A stretch of DNA of 64,000 bases from NCBI GenBank assembly GCA_043228905.1, contig JBHGNT010000001.1, forward strand, positions 17,980,001-18,044,000, written 5' to 3'. Positions 56,718 through 64,000 of this stretch are shown one piece after another. The notes beneath the pieces were generated by a model, which searched no databases, was not told where the DNA came from, and saw only the letters and a program-made list of their open reading frames with translations. A program made the position numbers and the translations under genes. Source of the DNA: Azolla caroliniana. Its lineage: Eukaryota; Polypodiophyta. How positions within the stretch are numbered: the first letter of the stretch is position 1; the number at the start of each line of letters is the position of its first letter.

Positions 56718-58232
56718 AAATGCGTCGGTAACCATTGCCGCGTTCAATTTCCGGTAATCCACGCAGACAAGGATCTTTCCGTTCTTCTTCGGCACTACGA
56801 CAATTGGACTTAACCAAGTGGCTTTCTTCACCGGCCGGATAAAGCCGACCCGGAGTAGCTTGTCAATTTCCTCTTTTACTCTTGCCGCGTAGTTTGGGTT
56901 CATCTGATAGCGTCGATGTGCAACCGGCTTAACATCCTTGTTGAGATGAATCTAGTGTTGATAGAGTTGGCGGCCAAGTCCCCACATATCTTCGTAGGAC
57001 TAGGTGAATACGTCCCAGAATTCTTTTAATAATGTTATCATTGCAGATTTGTCTTCCGGTGACATCTCCTTGGCCACGTGTACCGGACACACTTCCTCTT
57101 CGATGCCCAAATTTACTTCTTCTAGTTGGGACTCCTTTACTCGTTGGGATACCGCCATTTCCCGTTCGAAGGCCTCCTGTGCTTGCCGCAGTTCCCGGAG
57201 TGCATCCTTATCCGGTTCCTCCCGGGCCTCTTCCGTTTGCAGAATGTATAGAGATACCGCTTTTGCCACGTCCACTTTGAACAGAGGGTCTATCCTTGGG
57301 TTCTCTTCAAGGTAGCGATCCACCTCCTCATCAGCCACTCCTGCCAGCATGTTCACACTTTCGGCATATAGTGGGGTTACGTCTTTGCCGGGGCCAGCTT
57401 GCGGTTGCGTGGGTACTCTTACTTTTGTTTTCCCTCTTCGGAACGTAATATTGTTTTTCTACCAGTTCTGTTTGATATGGGCAATCCTCAGCTATGGTCG
57501 TCCTAGCAACAGTGGGTATGCCCCTTGAGCGTTCAACTGGAGAACTACCGCAAAAATTTGGAAAGCATGACCTCTGATCGTCACCTCGAAGTCTCGGATC
57601 AAGCCAGTCGGTCGAACTGAGCTGGTGTCCGCCATCCGGAGCCAGAATGGGCATGGTTCCCACTCCTGAATTCCCAAAGTGTCACATGTCTGGAGGCTTA
57701 TCATGTTTACTCCTGATCCGCAATCGACTATCGTACCTGATAGCTCCCGTCCTTTAATAATCGCAGTGATTGCAGGACTGTTGGTGTCCACCACTAACGG
57801 TCCTTCCTCCGGATTTGAAAAGAATGCCGGAGCTATCGCCGATTTCAACCCGTCGGTGAATTGGAGCACTAGTTGCAGTAACCGGCCCAGTGGTAACATG
57901 ATTTGGCATTCCTGAAGTGCTTGCCACGTGGGGTTCTCCGACTGTGCCTTTACGGTGAGTTCCTCCACTACATTTGTGTGCTCTTTCATTTCGGTGACAT
58001 TGCATTCGTTGGCCTTTTAAATCCATTCAAGGGTCTGTTTCCGTATGGCCTCCTATGCTTCCCACTCCGCCGTCTTTCCTTTTGATCTATTGGTGACTTG
58101 CTGTATATCCGCTACTTCTACTACCACCATATTGATTGCCGACTGTTTTTCGTTCCTTTTAACCGGACATTGGTTGCTGTAATGGCCCTCCTGGCGGCAA
58201 TAGTAACAATACACCTTCCGGGTATTGCTAGA
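56718..58232 (-). pseudogene. E11 gag knuckle, protease and RT start
   Basis: Minus strand: knuckle CYYCRQEGHYSNQCPVK (about 58140-58205), linker, protease with GTIVDCGSGVNMISLQTCD and AYPLLLGRP (57492-57989), an acidic stretch (57000-57356), and RT start MNPNYAARVKEEIDKLLRVGF, SPIVVVPKKNGKILVCVDYRKLN (56712-56903) ending at the E12 insertion. Stops include TAG in the QH-stop-IHL segment, the same segment that carries a stop in E12. Confidence 0.86.
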
Positions 58233-58897
58233 TGTTGAGTGACAAGCTCAACATTGGGCGAGTAACACGGTGCGTAAAATAGTACGCATAACGTGGCCGT
58301 ATCGGTGCTTAAACCGTAAGGCCGTCAGAATGATATTCCTTGTAAGGAATAGTTTTGGGAGTAAGTGTAGTAGGCTCATTTATGAGCAGTCAAGTACTAT
58401 CAGTACTTGTGTCAGCCTGATTTCAGGGCATGTATAAGAAGTGCCTACTGAGCACGAAATATGTACAGAGTGTTATTATTTTGAAATAGAATAGAGTTGT
58501 CTGCTCTCTCTCAGTCTCTCCCTCTCCCTCTCCATCTTTGCGTTTTCTGTGTTTTACCAAACTGTCGTTCTCTGAACTGTATACTTTGTGTTTCGCATAC
58601 GCTTTCGCACACGCATTCTTTTACACTAGATTCTGCTTTTGGTTCGGTACCTTGTTGAAATCCAGTTATTGCTCGGTTAGGTTCTTCTATTCTTCTTTGT
58701 TCCGGTTGGGCGCTATTTATGCCTCTATCCGGATCTCATTGGTACTCCTTTGACGGCTCTTGACGATCCTCTTCTCATTGGTAACCCAGTGCGTAAACCG
58801 GGTGCGTAAAACAATATGCATAACGTGGCCGTATCGGTGCATAAACCGAAAGCCCGTAAGAATGATATTCCTCATAAGGAATAGTTTTGGGAGTAAG
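58233..58897 (+). repeat. E13: Copia LTR pieces of the E14 family
   Basis: 58233 starts TGTTGAGTGACAAGCTCAAC and runs as an LTR to about 58780. From about 58781 a second LTR start-like segment (GTAACCCAGTGCGTAAACCGG...TTTTGGGAGTAAGTG) repeats 58261-58351 and is cut by E14 at 58898. At least two LTR insertions are stacked here. Confidence 0.75.
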
Positions 58898-59300
58898 TGT
58901 TGAGAGACAAGCTCAACATCGGCCGGATCGGCTGAAGAAGCTGAGGACCGGATTGGTTGGGACCGATTGGTTAGGCCGAGTGCGTAAACCGGGAGGCCGT
59001 TAGGAAAGATATTCCGTGAGGAATATATTTGGGAGTTAGTGTAGGAGCTCTTAAAGAGCATTGAAGTAAGGTCAGTACTTCGGTCAGTCCTTCGAGGACT
59101 TGTATAAAAGTGTTCATGGAACACACATATGTATAGAGCAGTGAATCAAGATGTTTTGTTGAATATAGTTCTTGTGTTTTCTCTCTCTCACCCTCTCTGT
59201 CTCTCCCGCGTATACTGCGTAAGCTCAAGCTCTCCATTAAACCTGAGTTTTCTTCCTTCTGTTCGGTCTTCATACTTGCTTCCGCACGTTACTTTTTACA
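58898..59300 (+). repeat. E14 5' LTR
   Basis: 403 bp, TGTTGAGAGACAAGCTCAAC...TTTTTACA, with TATAAAAG at about 59103. Followed at once by the PBS TGGTATCAGAGTGCG (59301). Confidence 0.88.
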
Positions 59301-59372
59301 TGGTATCAGAGTGCGAGGGTTGAGAACCTCTATGCAGCCGACACAACTTGACGAAGAAGAACAAGAAGAACG

Positions 59373-62300
59373 ATGGATAGAGGCATGGCGAGCTCGCTTC
59401 CAACAGAGAAGCTCGACAGAACCAACTACGCATCTTGGTCCTACAAGATGCACCAGTACCTGCTCGGGCATGGCTACTGGAGTTACGTCGAAGGAGCTAA
59501 TGACGCGGCACCCGAATCGACACACAGAGACTTCCCGTCGTGGGAACAATCGGCGAGCAGGGTATTATAATGCTTCGCGTCGTGTGTGGGCGAACAACTA
59601 TTGAGCTATGTTCGGGATGCAAAGACGCCGAAGGGTGCGTGGGAAAATCTGAAGAAGATTTTCGCCGCGAGCACCACAGCCAGGAAGCTTCAACTCCGAC
59701 AGGAGTTGAGCAACCTACGACAACGTGACTTGTCGGTGGCGGACTATACCTTGAAGATCAAGGATATCTGTGACTCCCTCGCCTCCATAGAGGTGAACAT
59801 CGAGGAGAGCGAGATGGTCCAGATTTGTCTCGGAGGTTTGGCATCGAAGTTCGGAGCGTTCCGAACGGCTGTGTGTACCCGGGAGAATATGCCGTCCTTT
59901 TTCGACTTACAGTCAATGCTCCTGGTAGAGGAGAACCACGCGGGTGCGTCTACAAGCACGCACACCGACAACAAAATGTTGTACATGGTGGGAGATAGGC
60001 CCCGTGGACGTGGAGGACGAGGCAAGTCGGCGCGCAATGGAGGCGGCCGACGAGATCAAGGAAGAAGGCACCAAAGTGATGCGGACAGCAACTCCGGACC
60101 CTCTGGAAATAGGAGGAGTCGAAGCGATGAGAACCGGCAAGGGAAGACCATCGCGGAGTGTTGGTACTATGGCAAGAAAGGCCACAGGGAAAGTGAGTGC
60201 TGGAAGAAGCGCGCCGATTCAGAGAGAACCGGTTCCGGAAACGGCTCCGGACATACCGACAAGAAAAATCAGCAGCGATCGCACTACGCTGAAGACTCCG
60301 GGAGAGCCGGAGAAGGGTCTGCCTTTGTGATGAGACACGAAACAAAGTCAATGAAACGGACCACCCCGAGATCGGATGAGGTGTGGTACGTAGACTCCGG
60401 CGCGTCAAACCACATGACGAGCCATAAGTAGTGGTTCTCGTACCTTGAAAAACTGATACAACCTGGAGTAGTCGCAAGTGGAGACGACACTCCGCATCCG
60501 ATCGCAAATGTCGGAGAAGTTCCCCTTAGCCATGTCGGGCAGAAAGGGAAACTCATGAACGTGCTGCACGTTCCGACAATCACGAAGAACTTGGTCTCGG
60601 TCGGACAGATCGTCGACCAAGGGATGGAGGTTCGGTTTACACACCTCGGGTGCTTCATTGAGGAAGAAGGCCGTGTGATTGCGCAAGGGCGCAGAGACGG
60701 GAGGATGTTCATCCTCGACTCCACTGACGGCAGCACCGCAATGTTCGCGAAGGGACAAAAATCCGAGTCGGACATTGACTTGTGGCACAAGCGGATAGGC
60801 CACGTCAACTACCAGCGGCTTCAAGATATGCAATCGAAACAGGTAGTGTTCGGATTGCCCAAGTTTAGTGGCCGAAAGGCACAAATTTGTGAAGCCTGCC
60901 AGCTCGGGAAGCAACACCGACTTCCTTTCCCCAACGAGCGAAACACGAGCCGGAACAAGCTCGACCTTATACACTCCGATGTATGGGGGCCGGGACAAAA
61001 CGTTAGTCTTGGCGGGAGCCGATATTTCGTCTCCTTCATCGACGACCACACGCGGCACACGTGGATCTACCTCATTGAGAGGAAGAGCGAAGTCTTCAAC
61101 TGTTTCCGGGACCTCAAAGGGTTCGTGGAAACAGAAACGGGACGAAAGATCAAGTGTTTGCGGTCGGATGGCGGGAAAGAGTACTTTTCTGGTCAATTCA
61201 ACGGTTATCTACAACAAATGGGAATTCGGCGTGAATTCAGTTGTAGATACATGCCGAAGTAGAATGGCGTGGCCGAGAGGAAGAATCGGTCAGTTGTGGA
61301 AGCGGCACGGGCAATGTTGGACGAGAAGAGCTTGCCCAAGTTCTACTGGGCCAAGGCGGTAAGGACCGCGGTATACATCCAGAACCGGATCGGAGACAAA
61401 GTGTCGGCGCACGAGCTACATTTCGGAACGAAGCCGAACTTGCGACACTTGAGGGTGTTCGGTAGCATTGCGTATGTGCATGTACCGAAGGAGAAAAGGA
61501 GGAAGCTAGACGCAAAGGCTGAGAAATGCATCTTGGTTGGTTACTCGGACGAGCAGAAGGGTTATAAGTGCTATAACCCTCGCACCAAACAAGCGCGTGT
61601 TAGCCGCGACGTTGTGTTTGACGAGTCCGCGTCCTGGTACCAGCCCCCGACTCCGAACCCCGACTTCAATCCGAGCTCTGACGATGAAGTCAGCGAGGCA
61701 GAGATGCCTCCGGATGAGCTCGAAATTGAGACCCGCGAAGAGAGTCCGATTTCACTCCGTTTAAGTGGACCGATTGGACGACTGAGTCGGTACGACCAGT
61801 CCGATGAAGAGCCGGCGAGTAGTGGAAACTCGGCCTTGCATTCCCCGCGCAGGAAGCCGAGGAGACGGCTTATGCGCAAAGAGAAAGGGAAGAAGAAGGT
61901 GTCGGATTCCGGCACGGATAGGAACGAGTCAGACCGACGCGAGTCCGACTCCGAGGGAATCGGTGACGGGTCTTTAAAAGTGAAGTCCACGTCGACCGAG
62001 AAGGCCTCGACATCGGCTAATGTGAGATTACGCCGATCTACCCGCCAGAAGAATCCTGTTTTGCGGTTCAGATACAACGAGTACATGGCGCATCATTATG
62101 CGTACATGACCCGTGTAACGTAAGTGCGTGAGCCGGAGAGCTACGCAGAAGCGGCTAAAGACGCGACTTGGCGTGCCGCGATGGAGGAAGAGATGCACGC
62201 ATTGGCAGAGAACGAGACCTGGGACCTGGTTGACGCACCGAAGGGTGTGAAGCCGATCGGGTGTAGGTGGGTGTACAAGGTCAAGTACAACACCGATGGC

Positions 62301-63660
62301 TCGGTCAACCGATACAAGGCTCGGCTAGTGGCAAAGGTCTACGCACAAAAACACGGCATCGACTACGATGAGACGTTTGCGCCGGTTGCGAAAATGACGA
62401 CCGTCCGTGTTTTGCTCGCAGTAGCTGGGGTGAAGGGGTGGCACTTACATCAGATGGATGTAAAGAATGCGTTCCTGCAAGGTGACCTTGAGGAACATGT
62501 GTACATGGTACAGCCCCCCGGTTTTCACTCTGGAACGAACTCCTCGGCAGTATGCCGACTGAAGAAGTCCCTTTACGGACTGAAGCAAGCCCCGCGTGCC
62601 TGGAACGCGAAGATCACGCAACAACTGCGTCGGATGGGCTTCGTCACATCAAAATCGGACTCTTCCCTGTTCATCCGGAAAGGTCGACTCGGACCGGTTA
62701 ATATTTTACTATATGTTGATGACTTGGTCATCACCGGCGCCGACCTCGGTGAAATCGACTGGGTGAAGCTCCAGCTAGCGGCATCGTTCGACATGAAGGA
62801 TCTGGGGGACCTTCATTACTTCCTCGGGATCGAAGTGATCCGCACCCCCGAAGGCATACTAATCAGCCAACGTCATTACGTGCTGAATATGCTCTTCAAA
62901 TTCGGGATGGCCGACTGTAAGTCCGTCTCGACTCCTCTGGACAGAACCGTCAAGCTTCGTCCCGATACGGGAAAGGTATGCGACCCGACGAGGTTTTGAC
63001 AAATTGTCGGAAGCCTCATATACTTGACCATCACCCGACCCGACCTCAGTTATCCGGTCGGAGTGATCAGTCAGTTCATGGCGCGACCTACCGAGGAGCA
63101 CCTTCAGTGTGCGCAACGCATACTTCGGTATGTCAACGACACTAAGGACCGGGGACTGCTATATCGGACCGGTGCAGCCGCGCAGTTAATCGGCTACACC
63201 GATGCTGATTGGGCTGGCAACGCCGCCGATTGCCGATCCACGTTCGGATACGCGTTCTCCCTCGGGAGTGCCGTGATCGCATGGAGCAGTAAGAAGCAGC
63301 CGACAGTTGCACTATCAAGCACCGAAGCTGAGTACCGAGAAGCGGCTGTCTCCGACATGCGAAGCCATATGGTTGAAGCAGCTACTTAGGGACCTGCAAG
63401 AGGAGGTGTCAGATCCGACGACGATCTATTGCGACAATCTCAACAGTATCCAGCTCGCGAAAAACCCCGTTTTCCATGCACAGACCAAGCACATTGAGGT
63501 GCACTACCATTTCGTCCGTGAGCGTGTCCTTTCCGGTGAAGTCGAACTTTAGTACGTTCCGACGGATCGACAGACTGCCGACATCTTCACCAAGCCTCTT
63601 GGTCTGGACAAGTTGCGGCAATTCTCAGGTGCACTCGGGTTCTCGACTTGCCAAACTTGA
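59373..63660 (+). pseudogene. E14 gag-pol, five in-frame stops and one frameshift
   Basis: One frame from MDRGMASSLPTEKLDRTNY to about 63360. UBN2 Gag; knuckle CWYYGKKGHRESEC; protease WYVDSGASNHMTSH; GAG-pre-integrase LWHKRIGHVNYQRLQ; integrase SDVWGPG, SDGGKEYF, NGVAERKNR; linker; RT with DVKNAFLQGDLEEHVYM, SLYGLKQAPRAW, ILLYVDDLVITG; RNase H with YTDADWAGNAAD, ALSSTEAEY. Stops at 59568 (TAA), 60429 (TAG), 61260 (TAG in the QNGVAER motif), 62121 (TAA), 62997 (TGA). A one-base shift near 63360 leads to the tail, where TAG 63550 interrupts before YVPTDRQTADIFTKPL. Confidence 0.92.
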
Positions 63661-63667
63661 GGGGGAG

Positions 63668-64000
63668 AACAGTCCCGAACGACCAAGCAAGGCAACAGGA
63701 AAGGAGCGGAGACCGCGACATCACCGAGTCGGTTGACTCGATTGTCGAGTTCGACTTCGGATCGGCTGAAGAAGCCGAGGGCAGACCCGCGGAAAAGTCC
63801 GGAAGCGGACAGAAGGGGAGCAACCGAAGGAGAGAGCTGAAGCCAACCACGCATTGGGAAGATGACGCCATCGAGGGAGAGAAGACCGAAGACGAGTTGG
63901 AGACAGCCAACTCGGACGAGAGCGAAAACCGATCGGAGGTAGCCGAGTCGGTTCGGATGTTTGATTCAGATACGCTGAATCAACCAAGGCCCAAGCGGAA
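63668..64000 (+). other. Open, acidic-coding segment between E14 PPT and its missing 3' LTR
   Basis: A frame (codons starting at positions divisible by three) is open from before 63650 to the window end, reading VDSIVEFDFGSAEEAEG, THWEDDAIEGEKTEDELE, SDESENRSEVAES. It has no own start and no family match. It may be element 3' sequence, or the start of a neighbour. Confidence 0.5.

Larger units (their letters stand above)
41262..58232 (-). mobile_element. E11: Ty3/Gypsy element, split by E12, 5' end lost
   Basis: Minus strand. Remaining parts: gag zinc knuckle to RT start (56718-58232), RT to integrase (44817-47342), extra 3' ORF (41800-44680), 3' structure (41635-41676) and 3' LTR (41262-41634). 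The 5' end is replaced by Copia LTR pieces at 58233. It is a diverged relative of E12 with the same gene order. Confidence 0.88.
58898..64000 (+). mobile_element. E14: Ty1/Copia retrotransposon, 3' LTR outside window
   Basis: 5' LTR 58898-59300, PBS at 59301, gag-pol 59373-63660, purine tract GAGGGGGAG at 63659-63667, followed by at least 335 bp that are not LTR. Same family as E2-E4. Confidence 0.9.

Noticed and set aside
58233-59300. 58233 and 58898 LTRs as the two LTRs of one short element
   Set aside because: The sequence between them is more LTR, with no PBS or internal region, and the copies differ clearly; stacked insertions fit better.

Overview
This 64 kb window is nuclear DNA of a land plant, most likely a seed plant. 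The evidence is one multi-exon TRM/LONGIFOLIA-type gene with short GT-AG introns, a PPR-protein fragment, and about fourteen nested or abutting Ty1/Copia and Ty3/Gypsy LTR retrotransposons. Nothing is bacterial or organellar, and the species cannot be named from the sequence alone.

Layout. 1-2316: 3' part of a plus-strand Copia element (E1). 2317-8301: broken minus-strand Copia elements (E2, E3, E4). 8302-22107: a minus-strand chromodomain Gypsy element (E5) lying in E4. E5 is split by Copia E6 (10271-19016, minus, target duplication ATTTC). E6 is split by the very young Copia E7 (12118-17514, plus, target duplication CTACC). 22108-22218 is the remainder of the E4 LTR and 22245-22600 a PPR pseudogene. 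24944-28474 is the only gene that looks functional: four coding exons, 951 residues, VARLMGL motif plus a DUF4378-like C-terminus. 29658-33815: an old Copia LTR and tail (E8) split by Copia E9 (29921-33593, target duplication ACATA), whose two ends are both U5 ends. 34092-34977: a decayed proline-rich minisatellite. 35126-41153: an unrecognised host ORF split by Copia E10 (35458-40965, target duplication GTTAG). 41262-58232: Gypsy E11 (minus), split inside its RT by the related Gypsy E12 (47343-56717, plus, target duplication AAATG). 58233-64000: Copia LTR pieces (E13) and a nearly full-length Copia (E14) running off the window.

The most unusual material is in the E11/E12 family. Both elements carry a large extra ORF (conserved N-terminal domain plus long coiled coil) between integrase and the 3' LTR. 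Both also end, directly before the 3' LTR, in the same 42-nt structured sequence that finishes in a tRNA-like GTGCCA, where a polypurine tract is normally found. A paired position changes in a compensatory way between the two copies. E12 Gag also has three zinc knuckles around a Q/N-rich prion-like stretch. Other observations are a chromovirus with the signature of RNA self-priming and a tRNA-like sequence in its LTR, a Copia with a palindromic U5/U5 5' end, and an internally deleted Copia (E6) that kept a 555-codon frame open.

Dating by nesting agrees with LTR divergence counted by eye: E7 2/640 differences, E12 7/456, E5 about 10 over a shared 137 bp. Substitution and frame statements come from reading the given bases; family assignments come from motif recognition, not a database search.
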